Both the position numbers and the translations under genes were made by a program. Positions 50,455-62,475 of a stretch of 64,000 nucleotides of DNA are shown here, one piece after another. Positions within the stretch are counted from its first letter, which is position 1, and every line of letters begins with the position of its first letter. The DNA lies in contig JAFFJZ010000006.1 of assembly GCA_018340375.1 (NCBI GenBank), forward strand, positions 21,458,001 to 21,522,000. The letters are read 5' to 3'. The notes under the pieces are model-generated. The model was not told the origin of the DNA and searched no databases. It worked only from the letters and a program-made list of their open reading frames with translations. Origin of the DNA: Gonatopus flavifemur. Taxonomy: Eukaryota > Arthropoda > Insecta > Hymenoptera > Dryinidae.

Positions 50455-50795
50455 CATTCTCTTGATGGAGTGATATTAATAAAATTACGCGAAAGCCTTA
50501 CAACAGCATATCTGAGAAGAAACGATATTCAAAGATGTTAAAGTATGTTGATATAGCTTGAAATTGTCACAGGATGTTACAAAAAGTAGTAATTCTTTAT
50601 AGAATTCTTTCGTCAAATCGAATTTTCATTTGTAAATAAATATGCACATAGATTTAAGTACCACGATGATTATATTGGAAGAAACAAATATCTTTCTCAT
50701 TTTCTTTCTCTTTCTTTAATTCGTAATTAACAAAGAAAAGAAGAATTGTAAATATTATTTTGTAATAAAAATTGTAAACCTTGATTTTTTTTTTC
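50455..50795. other. Tail-to-tail interval FBXO42 / XAB2
   Basis: These 341 bp must hold both 3' UTRs. The plus-strand AATAAA at 50635-50640 would end FBXO42. Transcripts from the two genes may overlap here. Confidence 0.5.
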
Positions 50796-53700
50796 TCAAT
50801 CTTCTCCATCTTCGGCTGTTTTTAAACTACCAAACACTTGTGATGGAATGATCTGCTTTTCGACTGGTACATCTATAAAAGGAGGATAGGAAAAGTTTAT
50901 GATTATGATTTGAACACATAATGTGATAATAAACGTTTAATATAATTACCCTGTTCTGTGTCTGCTTCATTATCATCGTCTTCGTCATTATCGATATCGT
51001 CATCCATGTCAATATTAATTTCATCTGGGTTGTCTACGTGAGTTCCTGCCTTACCGTCTTTTTCCGTTACACCTCTTACGAATTTGATACTTTCTTTTGG
51101 ACCAGGTTGCATCGAAGTCTCTATAATGATGAATAATAACGTGAAGGAAAGAGTCTAAATCTGAGAAGTTACACATATAATTTATGAATCTTTTTCCCTT
51201 CGCAACGTTACCTGTGTCCATTCTGCTTTCCAAGAGACGCATAGCGTCCAGAGGAGTATCGGAAGATGGATTATTCACATTATTCAACATTTGCGCGGAC
51301 ATCATGTTGACTTGAGTGTTGTACATCGCTTGTACGCTACGTTTGATTCTCAACATTTCACGCATTGTGTCTTCATTTCCATGACGTACCTCGAATTCTT
51401 TCCAAACTTGCCAGAAGTTGGAAGTCACCTATCGTACAAAAGATACCAATCAAAAGAATTCCAAAACATTGAAATAATAAGTTATACGAACTCGTGGATC
51501 ACAGATTTGACTACAATGCGCGTAAATGGCCCTCGCTCGATCTACTTCTCCTAATTTAGTTTCCATTTCAGCAAAACGTAAACACATCTCCCTTGTATTC
51601 TCTTCGTTCAATACTTCTATTGCTTTCTCGTAAATTTGTCGTGTTTTGGGAACTCCGTAAATGTCAGCTGCTTTCTTTATATAAATATTGAACATCTGAA
51701 AAATGCATATTCATGGAGAATAATTGTATATTTTTTTTTGATAAAACACAACTTTATTCTATTTTACCTCAAATCTTTCCTCTGGTAAAACAGCATTGGT
51801 AGCTCTTTCGTAAACCGACATCGCGTGTCTAGCTAAACCGTGTTCTTCCTCCAATTTTGCGTATAATAAATACAAAGCTAAAATAAAGAAAAATTCGCAT
51901 TATTATTGTGAGGAATTGAATGGGTGAATAAAAAAATATGCATACATACCTTTTGCATACTTTGGAGGGCAATGTTCGAGACACTGTTCGAATAAATCAC
52001 GCGTTCGTTCTAATTTAGTACCACCATAACGTTTCAAAAATTTTGTCAAGTATGTGTTCCATATATCGTAAACATTCGGCCATTTGAATAGAGCTATTCC
52101 TTTTTCATAAGCCTAAAAAATATGAAATATAGATTGAAATCTTCTTCTATCTTGGAAGAATATAGTTTTTTGTTTTGTACTCACTCTGAAAGCTTCCTCG
52201 AAATAATTATTTTCCTCAAGGAATAGACCGTAATTGATAATAATTTGAGGTGTTGCTATTTTCAAATCTATTATCTTGTCGTAGACCGCTTTACAAGTCT
52301 AGGAACAATGAGTAACGAATGAAAATTAGTATCTCATTTATTCGTTGAAGAATAATTGAAAATGTGAAGGGATGTAAATAATACCTTGAACGTTCCGAAA
52401 CTCTCTTCCAAATCTGCGTACATAGACCATACTTTCAAAGACTTGTATAATCTCATCTGGACAGTTTCACTTTCATCGTGATAAGCCACTTTACGCATTG
52501 GCATTGCAGTGGCACGGTGCATCAATTTCAAAGCTTCCGTAGAATTGTTATTTCTAATTTCCATCTCTGCCCACTCACACCACACCGACGCAAGATCCTC
52601 AACCTTGGTATAAGGCACATGAGTTGCTTTTTCAAACACGACTCTAGCGTCCTCGATCTGACCGTTTTCTTCATAAAATTTACCAAAAGCCACCCATAGG
52701 GTATGCAATTTTCCTACCGCTAATTGTGGTTGTACAGTTTGCACAGCTTCTGTGTACGTATTTATTATCTATGAAAAGAAAAAGAATTTGATAAATGGTA
52801 ATGATCGTGATCTGATTCAGCGAAATTTGGATAGTGTTGTAGATTAGGCAGATTTTAATGGTTCAGTTTTTGATGTTAAAAAGTGTTGTAAGATTTCTTT
52901 GGGATCCAAACCCTTATTATCTACTTATTATATATATGGTACGTTATAAATAAGATTGGTGAACCTATGCATTTTACCTATTTCGTTGAAATTAAATATC
53001 CTATCTTTGATTCTTTGTCATTTGCAAGGGGAAGGAATGATTCAATTTTTTGGCGCATAAGATTCTTAATAGAAAAATTAATTCGATTGATTTGTTATGA
53101 TTGGTTAATTTTAATGTACCGGGTAGAATACTTAGAGGTGGCAATCTTAGTTTTAAGATCGATAGTTAGCGCTTTTATGCAGGTTACATCTCCTGCGCAT
53201 TGATTATGTAAGATGTTTAATATGAATTCGCATTCCTTAAGCGCCAATCTGTATCCGAGTGATAGTTTTGTTCCTTCTTTTGTTATTATTTACGATTTTT
53301 GCTACTGCTGTTATTGTTGTGATGGACATTTGCCCGTGGGACTAAATGAATAATGAATAAATAATACCTCGTGTGGTTGACCCTCGTAAAGCATTACTCT
53401 TTTATGCCATTCTTGAACGTTGTGAGGGTTTTGTCGAAGTAATACCGAATTTAATAACAATAATCTTCTTTCCATGAGATGTTCGAATCTAGCTAATCTT
53501 AGTTCCAAGTCTATATCATCTGTAAATATAAACAGAAATCAAGTTATCCGAAAAGAATTTTAATTTTCTTTGAGAGAAATTTAGCAGAGTTAAAAAGTAG
53601 CAATTCAATTATGTGAATAATTTATTTGTATACCATCTTCCGTGGGATTTTTTGCTGCTTCCTCCATGCGTTTACTAAGACTCAACTCCTCGAATTGAGC

Positions 53701-55032
53701 GTAAGCATCGAACACTTGCGTGAAATCTCTGACAGTAGTGACTGTTTGTATAGCTTCCTCGTATATGTCTCTTGCCTGAATAGGAGAAACAAATTTATAA
53801 TCTTTTTTCAATTTGAAAACAGAAACATATTGTGAAATTAGAATTTTTCGATATTCACCCTCTCGAATAAACCGCTACGGACGTAGTAATCCGCTAAGGA
53901 ATTCCAGAGAGGCCCTAATTGATCTGTATAACGTCTGAGTCCACCCCTGATTATAGCATCTACGTTGAGAGATTTGATTTTTGAAGGATTTTTCGATATC
54001 AAATCACACAATTCGTTCCACAGTTGATGATTCGATTTTCCATGCTTCGATACAAAATCATCTTGATTGACTATTTGTGCTAATTTTACAGCAGCTTCGT
54101 CTAATCTGCCAATCGATATCAAATATTCTATGTATTCTTCCGTATCTTCCGGTGCTAACTAAACAATTATATTCAAGGTGAGGAAAGAGTTTCAGTTACT
54201 TTAATAGCGAGAAAAGAATGAAAATGTTGATACAGCATTTTCTAATCATTTTCATTCTTTTTAGAAGAGAGGTGAAATTTTACCTTCAAATATCTCCTAA
54301 AAACTCTAACAGCAGTCTCATAGACATTGTGTTTCTTTAAAAAATCAATATATAATGGCCATAAACGATGATGCTGCGTTATAGGCAATGCTCTGAGAGA
54401 ACGATCGAATACTTGTCGTGTACGTGTGATGTAACATTGTTTAGTCATTAATGCACAATAATCCATCCAAATTCGGGGCATCTTGTGCATAAATACTAGA
54501 GCTCTTTCGAATGCATTGTTAACATCTTCGTACAAAGGATCGGTTATACATCGACCTTTCAGCTGAGTGACACGATGACGAAGATAATTGTACCAGAGTT
54601 TGTAACTGAAATAAGAATAATTGTGAAACAATTCAAACAAATCTACCGATATAGAATTCAATGGAAAAATAATTGGAATTAAAAACCTAGTTGGTCGTTT
54701 ATAAAAATCAGTTTCTCACCTGCCAGGTAACTCTTTCAGTGCTCTTTCATAAACTATGTTCAAATTATGACTGTCTGTACTTTTTAGATGATCGATGTAA
54801 CGTTGCCAATGTTTAACCGAATAAGGATTTCTCAAGATTTCTTCCTCATATGGCAAATCTTCTTCATTCTAACAACGAGATTCGAATATAAATAAATATA
54901 TATATATATATTCAATCCCGAAATACATCCCAAAACAAATAGAAATAAATAAATAAATATAAAGTGCATTAACCTAAAAAGTATACTCACGAAAACGTAA
55001 GAATTTCCTTCGGAATCTGTACGTTCCAACAT
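50796..55032 (-). CDS. XAB2: XPA-binding protein 2 / pre-mRNA-splicing factor SYF1
   Basis: Fourteen coding exons on the minus strand: 55032-54991, 54868-54720, 54605-54284, 54158-53859, 53775-53634, 53519-53368, 52768-52385, 52298-52185, 52112-51950, 51877-51768, 51695-51492, 51428-51212, 51120-50950 and 50872-50796, with consistent phases, 848 residues (human XAB2 is about 855). The protein is a solenoid of HAT/TPR helical repeats; recognisable segments include [78 protein letters not shown] and [20 protein letters not shown]. The C-terminus is acidic ([20 protein letters not shown]) and ends [21 protein letters not shown]1/XAB2 is a core part of the Prp19-associated (NTC/IBC) spliceosomal complex and also acts in transcription-coupled repair. 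Head to head with the THAP gene. Confidence 0.96.
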
Positions 55033-55550
55033 TTTTGTACAAAAATTGATGACACTTTTTTTATATCTGTAATAAACAGAGATAAGTGAATTAAAAGTAA
55101 CGCCAACGCTTCAAATAAATAACATCAACAATTGTAAACATTGATGTCTAATGAACGTAACCTCTAAACCTTTAATTTCCATAATTCTTGTGTTGCCGAT
55201 ATAAACCACGCTTTCTTGTCAAGATTCAATTTCATTGGTGTGGATTTTGATTCGCTTATGTAATGCAGTCCTCTCATTGGACATATCACTCATCAGTTTT
55301 ATACGTCCTTGTAAACAATTGTAACCTCACTTAAACACGACACAAAATTCAATATTTATTTATTGATTGTTGAATTCAAGGATTTTGATATAGCGCAAAA
55401 TACTACATACATTTTTTCACCTAACAAGTTTTCAAATAGAGCTATTCAAAGCATCGAGGTTTAGAGAGGAAAAATGGTGATCTTCCAGAACCATATGTAC
55501 TGACAAACTAATTTTTAACACAATAATTTTATGTGAAAAATCACATCAAT
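55033..55550. promoter_or_regulatory. Bidirectional promoter interval, XAB2 / THAP gene
   Basis: 518 bp separate two diverging start codons. No other gene is evident. The shared promoter is inferred from the arrangement; no core-promoter element is claimed. Confidence 0.45.
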
Positions 55551-56661
55551 ATGCGAATGTGTGGTATTTGTGGTTTTCAAAAAGAAAACTCCAAAGTTCG
55601 AATTTCATTTTATAGGTAAGTACAATCATTTTTATTTCTCTTCTAATCAGCATAGTTGACAAGCAATTTCCACTTATTTATTATTTTTATAATTTTAGAA
55701 AATTTAAAACTTCAAATAGTGTAAATATATTTTGCAAACTGAAATCTTATAATTTGGAAACAATATTTCCAATATCGTAGGTACCCTAAAGAAGAAACTC
55801 TACGGAATGCTTGGATCGCTGGTATAAGGAAAGCCAATTTCATACCGTTCAAGACAAAACTGGTTTGCAGTCTGCATTTTACAAAAGATTGTTTTTATTT
55901 TGAAAAAGGAGGAGTCAAGATAAGAAGATACCTCAAACCCAATTCGGTTCCTTCGATTTTTGGATTCTATTGTACAAAGTAAATTCATGAATGTTTTTAT
56001 TGTTAGTAAGGAATACATTGAGGATTATATTTTTGTAGGATCAAGGGTTTCAATAATGGAGCAAATATCGATGAACTTATCGAGGAAGGAAAAACTGTTG
56101 AGAATACTATAAAGACAGAGTAGTATATCATTTTGGTGAAAGAACGTAGAATTTGTTTGTTGAATTTTATTGTACAGGTTTTATTTTTACAGAAGTATAG
56201 ATCTTGTTGATGAAGAAATGGACGTTGAACGATCGATCAGACTCGAAGAAGAAGAAGAAGAAGAAAATACAATAACCGATGATTCAGATATGTGAGTAAT
56301 AATAAAAATAAGTATTGATAATCGATAGTTTGAATGATTAATATTTTTCACAGGAATGAGAATCATGTTGAATGCAAAGGGAATGTGCATGAATTGATCC
56401 AAATAAACAAAGCGGAAGACACAATGTGTGATTCAGAACTGTAAGCAAAATGAAATTAACAGTACAACAAGATGAAAAATATTTACAATATTTTCATTAT
56501 TTTTCAGAATAGTTCCAGATATAATAGAATATACAAATCAGAGTCGATCCTTGCCAAGTCTCCATACGACTGTACAGATCGAATCACCAATTGTGAGTTG
56601 TTATACTCTTTTTGAAACTTCTAGCTCTTCTGATTTTCATACGATTACTATCTCCGATTAG
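55551..56661 (+). CDS. THAP-domain zinc-finger protein
   Basis: Six coding exons: 55551-55615, 55781-55978, 56039-56119, 56193-56291, 56354-56440 and 56508-56661 (TAG), 227 residues. The N-terminal THAP domain has the C2CH zinc ligands Cys4, Cys7, Cys51 and His54, the conserved Trp33, the Phe after His54 and an SVPSIF version of the AVPTIF box (residues 77-82). THAP domains are sequence-specific DNA binders, often derived from P-element-type transposases. The rest is acidic and probably disordered (RLEEEEEEENTITDDSDMNE). A polyadenylation signal is at 57463. In the last exon a donor-like site (ATT|gtgagt, 56592) could give a different tail. Which THAP family member this is cannot be told. Confidence 0.85.
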
Positions 56662-57600
56662 TGTAAGTTTCGAAAATTCTTTGATATCAATTTTAAAAAT
56701 GGATGCTACTGTATATGGGAAATATTAATTTCATTATCTAATATTTCACATTTTTAGTTCGATAGATTATATAACAAAAATTGAATAGTTGTTTCAACAG
56801 TTTTATTCTGATTCCAACAAATTACTTATGAATTGTTAATAATAATGAGAAATCAATGTTGAATTTTAATCAATTTAGATGTAAATATTTATGTGGTTAG
56901 TTTGAATACTAAATATTTGATAACAATGATGTGATCTTTGTGGTTGAATTTTGGTGTTTTTTAAAAACTTTCTTGGGAGGTTTTTTTCAAACATCGAGAC
57001 TACTTATCCGTCCTACGGAAATGAGAATTCAAAAGAAGTATTATTCTTATACCTGAACATCTCCCTTAAAGAAGGATAAAGAATTTCTGAAGTTGCGATT
57101 GAATTTCCAGTTTAAAATTGTTTCTAAAGTGAAATATGAGAAGACTGAATTTGTAAAAAAATGTGTTCACCAAATACGAATATGAAATGAAATACTTTCA
57201 TTTCGCGATATAAACTTGGGAAATTTGTTGAAGAATAATTTTAATATTTCTAATGTCGAATGTTTATGAACCGAATAGATCCACATAGATGAAAATGTTA
57301 ATATTGTAACGAACGTGTGTGGTTTGGTAAACGCTTGCCTTGTGCAACAATGTTGACTCATTTAGAATGGGTTTTGAATTATTATTGCTCTTAGTAAATG
57401 TACATCAGATTGTATGTTTCTTAGTGGAAACAATTTAATGTTATATTCTGTGATATTACACAAATAAAATCGTTTATTTTTGTAACCCCCTGCGGTGAAT
57501 TTATTTGTAAAAAAAAATTGACATGTAATTATATTTTAAATTATTCAACAACTTTTAGGGAGTGAGAGTGAATATGTTTTCAACGTAAATTAACTCCTAT
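56662..57600 (+). other. THAP gene 3' UTR and AT-rich spacer
   Basis: AT-rich sequence with AATAAA at 57463-57468. No coding potential beyond short frames. Confidence 0.4.
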
Positions 57601-57615
57601 TTCGATCCTATAGCG

Positions 57616-58204
57616 TCAAAATCAGTTTCGTCGTGGATCAGAAGATTTTAGATCACAAGTGGTTGAATTTTCGGGATCAGGATGTTGTCCGAAGAATGCC
57701 ATTCGAAGCTTATGATCAACGAAACTCACGTATCCATTCTTCAGGAACCTATCGCTATTCGATATCTTTGTAATAAAAAAATATGAAATTTCCGAAGCTC
57801 TCGAAAGGAGGAGCAGGATTTCTTCTCAGGTAGTCGTCATCTTTACAAAATTTTTACTAAACTTCATTCGTTAATGCTTTTAATAGATTTTCTTCTTTTT
57901 ACATCGAACTTTTTCTGATTTTCCAGGATTAAACTTAGCATCATACGCGATACATTTACACGGAATTCCATTTCATCGATATCATAGGAAGCTGGATATT
58001 AATTTTCAGTCTATCAATCTATTGATTTATCATCCCGATATTTCGCTCAACGTGACCCGGTTTGGTGACCAATACGGTATATATCAGGTGTCACGCGAAG
58101 CAAATTGCCTTGTCAGACAGTCGGTCGGAGGATCGCTGCACATACAACTTCCTTTTTTACAAAAACCAACGATGGACTATAAAATGGATGATGTTTTTTT
58201 ATAA
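57616..58204 (+). CDS. Weak exon-like ORFs, unidentified
   Basis: After acceptor gatcctatag, 57616 onward reads RQNQFRRGSEDFRSQVVEFS and 14 more residues to a stop. After acceptor gattttccag, 57927-58204 stays open for 92 codons (GLNLASYAIHLHGIPFHRYH ... KMDDVFL). Neither matches a family I know, and the phases do not join cleanly through the donor-like site at 57830. These may be remnants of a gene, rapidly evolving exons, or chance. Confidence 0.2.
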
Positions 58205-59884
58205 AATCGGTCTCAAGTTTCGATCGATATTTGATGAGAAAATTCAATAAATTTTCTATAAAAAATATATCACCCCTCTCTCGGCATCTCGTCATGAATT
58301 TCAAAAGAGGGAAATAAATCTAACGAAGTCATCTAATTTGTTTGAACTCGATACACAATTATATACATTTTATACATATTTGCGGTTCAAAAAGCTTTCA
58401 GAGTAACGAACGAATCTTTCCCGAACGAAATGCAAATTTCTTGTATCGACAATTGTGTTGCGAGGTACACTTTTTTTGCAATGCAGATTCCACAATCTGA
58501 AAATTAGTATACATACGATGCATTTTTATGCTCCTGCCTGTGTTCCACAAAATTGTCACTTTGGTGAAAAAACCGTTGATTTCTTAGCGTTTTAGATCCT
58601 TCAGCTTCATATTTGTTCGATAATAAAATGAATTTGGAATTTATTCACACCTTTTGGAACAAAAGGAAAATTTATTGGATGAATGATGAAGCCAAACTTG
58701 AAACTAGTTTTTTGTGTCATGCTCGAATTACTCGAGAAACAAGTTAAAAATTCTGTAAAAGATTACGCGAAGAAGTATAGCAGCAGGGTTTTTAACGCTC
58801 TTATTCCGAACATGAATACTTTCCTCTCCCCCGTGAGAAGTTTTACATCTCCGATGCACTCTCGTTCTTTTAATATGTTATGCACAATTATTTGATCCTG
58901 TAAGTGTTGTCCAACGTTGAGCTTGAATAACCTTCGTGGTGAAATTTTTATCACTGAACTTGTGACAAAGTAGTTGCAGGGTTGGTGACACGTTGCTCAA
59001 TTTTGAATCTATCGAGATGTATTATGTTTTGCAGTGATATAGGGGTGTTTGATTGAAAACAGAACCACAATGTTTCTCCTTCTTCTTCTTTCTGCTTCAC
59101 GTATCACCATAAAATGAAAAACACATCTGTTTAGTAAAGCCAGAACGTCTCTTATTATCATAATCTCTCAGTATTCTGCATTCGAATGACCAGGCTTTGC
59201 GTTTTCAACGGCTAATCCTGTGAAGTGAGTATTTTTGCTCCGTACTATCGTCGTGAGGATTCGCAACGGGGTGATGATGGGCCTGGATTAACATTTCCTT
59301 GTTGTTTTTCCTCTTATCGTGACACATGTAATCATTACCATTACTTTCTTGTTACCGTTGTTGAAACGTTCCACTGAATTTATTGCCTCGTAGAAGTCTC
59401 TTTCCCACGATGATATACGTTTACTTTGTCATATAAATTATTCCCACATCTCGTCAACGTTATATTCTTCAAGGGTGGGTTCGATTTTTTCCCCTGAAAT
59501 TTGAGTTCCGCCGAAGCAGCTCCGAGGAATTCCAATTTCATTATTTCACATAAACGACGAGAATTTGATTTTCCAAAATAAAAGAAGAATCAAAAAACAG
59601 ATTCGAGAGAAGCATCTTCACGGCATCGATTTCGAATTATCGAACACTTCCTTCATCCCATATCCATATCCATAGAAAATCGATGAAACATGAATCTTCT
59701 CCGTTCTTTCTTCCACGCTATTAACCTTGGGGAGAAAGTATAGCTTTGCACCAGTAGATTCCCTTATATTTCTCTTGCATCCGAAGTGATCCTTCGCTAT
59801 AAAGGACGACATGATTATCGAATTTCATCAGATCTTATTTCAAAGAATTGTCTGGTACCAAAGGAGAAATGTGTTGAGTGATCT
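58205..59884. other. Gene-poor interval
   Basis: No supported exon, RNA gene or inverted-repeat element was seen. Short open frames exist on both strands. Confidence 0.35.
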
Positions 59885-60205
59885 GTGTGGAAACAAGAGA
59901 ATATAGGAAGATCAAGAAAACTAGGTGAATTAACGAAGGATTCTCTTAGGGAACGCGTAAGGAGATTGATTTTCAATTCTCAATACAGTTTTCTCATTAG
60001 TCGTCGAGTCCGAGACCTTGAATGGTACGCGCCAGTACGTGTGGAGACACTGCATGAACTTGAATATTTTCTCTCTAGAAATGTGATAATGAATAAAAGG
60101 AGGAGGAGGGAAGAAAAAATAAGAATTTTTCAAAGTATAATTTATTCGATCGATGTACGTGAAAAAGAATCTACGAAATCAACTGATAGTACGAACATCG
60201 AGTGA
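59885..60205 (+). CDS. Orphan ORF without a normal start
   Basis: An open stretch of 106 codons, basic and Arg/Glu-rich (GELTKDSLRERVRRLIFNSQ ... REEKIRIFQS), begins at a GTG in mid-frame rather than an ATG. It is preceded by possible acceptors but has no recognisable family and no neighbouring exon to join. Low confidence that it is coding. Confidence 0.15.
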   Translation: MWKQENIGRSRKLGELTKDSLRERVRRLIFNSQYSFLISRRVRDLEWYAPVRVETLHELEYFLSRNVIMNKRRRREEKIRIFQSIIYSIDVREKESTKSTDSTNIE

Positions 60206-61009
60206 CTAGTTTTTTTTTTTTTTATTTTATACGTTATATTTTGATTTTTGTTGACTCATCGAATCACTTGGTATTTCACGTGAGCAACCTGTGACGAGAT
60301 GAATAAATATAATGATTTATCAAAAACTTTTCTCTATTGATTTCCAATTTGGATATAAATATTTTTTCTTCCAACATTCATGCCTATTTTCGATCATTTT
60401 CACAGAATCCTGCAGGTGTAGCAATTCCGATGACACAGAACAATAAATAATAACAAAATATTCTCAGGAGAGATGAAATCGTCAGTTGACGGAGACTTGT
60501 TTCTTGCGAGTCCTCAATTCTCCCTCAAACGATTGAAAAATCTCATTTCGAGATATCAACGACCCATGTGGAAATTGAAACACGGGCCAATACTGGCTGA
60601 GTACTGTTGCCAGAGTTACCAGGACTGGCAAATGCACTCTTACCATTACAGAGCCAGTTGAATTGACGATACTGACCCGGAGTCGAAATGATAACATCGT
60701 TGAACTCAAGGGCTAGAATAACATTTACCACTGTGTCAGTACTGGTTTTTTTTATGAGGGCCTATTCTGGGAGATATCTGGCGCTTCAAAAGGACCAGTT
60801 GTTTTTGGAGTCGAAATGATAACATCCTATATGCAAATTCAAACCCGACTCAATACTCGCACAGTACCGATAACCGATAAAAGTTATCCGTGTTATAATA
60901 TTTTAAATAATAAAAAATAATACGTAGAATTTGAACTTTAAACTTCTTCCAAATACATTTTTTTGAAGAAAGGCAGTTTGAAAGTAATATTTTGAAAGTT
61001 TACCTGATG

Positions 61010-61080
61010 AGGATTGAACCCGGGTCCTGCGAGTGAGAAACCGAGTCTCTATCACATCAGCTAATCTCCAATGTGTTGAC
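61010..61080 (-). repeat. tRNA-like sequence (SINE head or tRNA pseudogene)
   Basis: On the minus strand, GATTAGCTGATGTGATAGAG has the form of an A box and CCCGGGTTCAATCCTCATC that of a B box about 40 bp later. A complete cloverleaf with a matching acceptor stem is not obvious, so a tRNA-derived repeat is more likely than a functional tRNA. Confidence 0.45.
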
Positions 61081-61230
61081 GATGGATCGCTCAAATTGCC
61101 ATTTATTGTAAGAATTCCGTTGAATTATCATAGATGTCGTAATGAAACAAAGTTCTATCAATACTGGCACAGTGTTGGTTCTCTACGGTATTCAACGCAC
61201 ATCTCTGTCTCCCTAAAACAGCCGTATTTC

Positions 61231-61453
61231 TACACTGTGAAAAAAGATAGGAATTTTCCTATACGCAGCAATCGGAAAATTTCAACCATGCGATAAGGAA
61301 TCAATTTCTGATAAATTTATATGAAATTTCCCATACATTTAACTAAAAATTCCAAACCTTATGGAATTTTTACTATCATCTTCCAGTGAATTTCCAGTGA
61401 AATTATTTCTGAATATTTATGCGAAGTTTCCCATATAAATTTTTTACAGTGTA
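61231..61453. mobile_element. MITE, ACACTGTGAAAAAA family
   Basis: TACACTGTGAAAAAAGATAG at 61231 is mirrored by AAATTTTTTACAGTGTA ending 61453. Internal GGAATTTTCC / GGAAAATTTC and CCCATAcATTT motifs pair. The ends resemble those of the 15939-17041 element. Confidence 0.6.
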
Positions 61454-62475
61454 GACCTTTGATTGGAACTTCACTTCCCCATTGATTCCGTAGTGAGACA
61501 AAGTTGTATTAATACTGGTGTAGTGTAGTTTCTTTACGGTATTCTGCGTCATTATGGAGTCTGGCTTAGTGCTGGCATATCACGATCTCATTGAAACAGC
61601 CTTATTCCCAGACCGTTGGTTGGAACTCCGTTCCTCTATCGGTTCCATAGTAAGACAGAGTTGTATGTTCTATCAATACTAGTACAGTCTCATATCTAGT
61701 TTCAGTTCAGTACTGGCACTGTGTTGTTTCACAAAAAGAAATGTGTCGTTACGAACTTAATTTCAACTCAAATTCATCACTGATTCCGTCGTGGTGAGAC
61801 AACGTTGCAACGGTACCGGTAGTATGTTGTCTTTTCGTATATGCCGCAGCGTTATCAGTTCTGGTTCATTACTGGCCCAGTCTCGTCTTACGAAAGCAGC
61901 TGTACTAATACAGAATAAATTTGGTTCCTGATGGCCTACCAACTCAGGATTATTAGGACGACGTTACAACAATACTGTTAGAGTATCGTGTTCTCATGTA
62001 TTTTATAATGTAATTAGCGCTGGCTCAGTACTGGCATGGTCTGGGTCTATTGAAATAAAGTTGTTTTGAATTCTGATTCACGACCGATTTCGTAGCGAGA
62101 CAATGTTGCATGAATATACTTGTCCGTACAATGTTGCCAACTCTGGTTCGATACTGGGATAGTTCCGTTTCCCTGAAACTTGGGTCTTTGCTCAGCGGTG
62201 AAGATTCCCACGTAGAAATTGACGGATGGTCCAGTACCGGCTCGATACAGGCTGCCAGGGTGCAACCGTTGACGGTCAAATGATAACGCCAAATAACTCG
62301 GATCCGGTACCGGTTACCAACATCAATTCAGTACTGGAAATCTATCAATACTATTAGTATTGATGGCTATTCAAGTACCGACGACTGTTGCTCAACCGTT
62401 ATTTGCGCTGTTGTAACTTTGGAAGGTTTTGAACGCATTATCAAAATTTGCTTGGGGATATTGGTTTAATTTGTA

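Larger units (their letters stand above)
60555..62400. repeat. Degenerate ~150-bp tandem repeat with TACTGGCACAGT motifs
   Basis: Landmarks resembling GATTCCGTAGTGAGACAAAG recur at about 61482, 61637, 61785, 61945 and 62084, spaced 140-160 bp, each followed by an AATACTGG-like motif and then TTCAGTACTGGC-like sequence. Related but more diverged units occur at 60560-60870 and around 61115. It contains the tRNA-like segment at 61010-61080 and the MITE at 61231-61453. No credible coding. Confidence 0.6.

Noticed and set aside
62047..62292. Minus-strand open frames of 81-84 codons
   Set aside because: They overlap the degenerate tandem repeat and show no family features or splice context.
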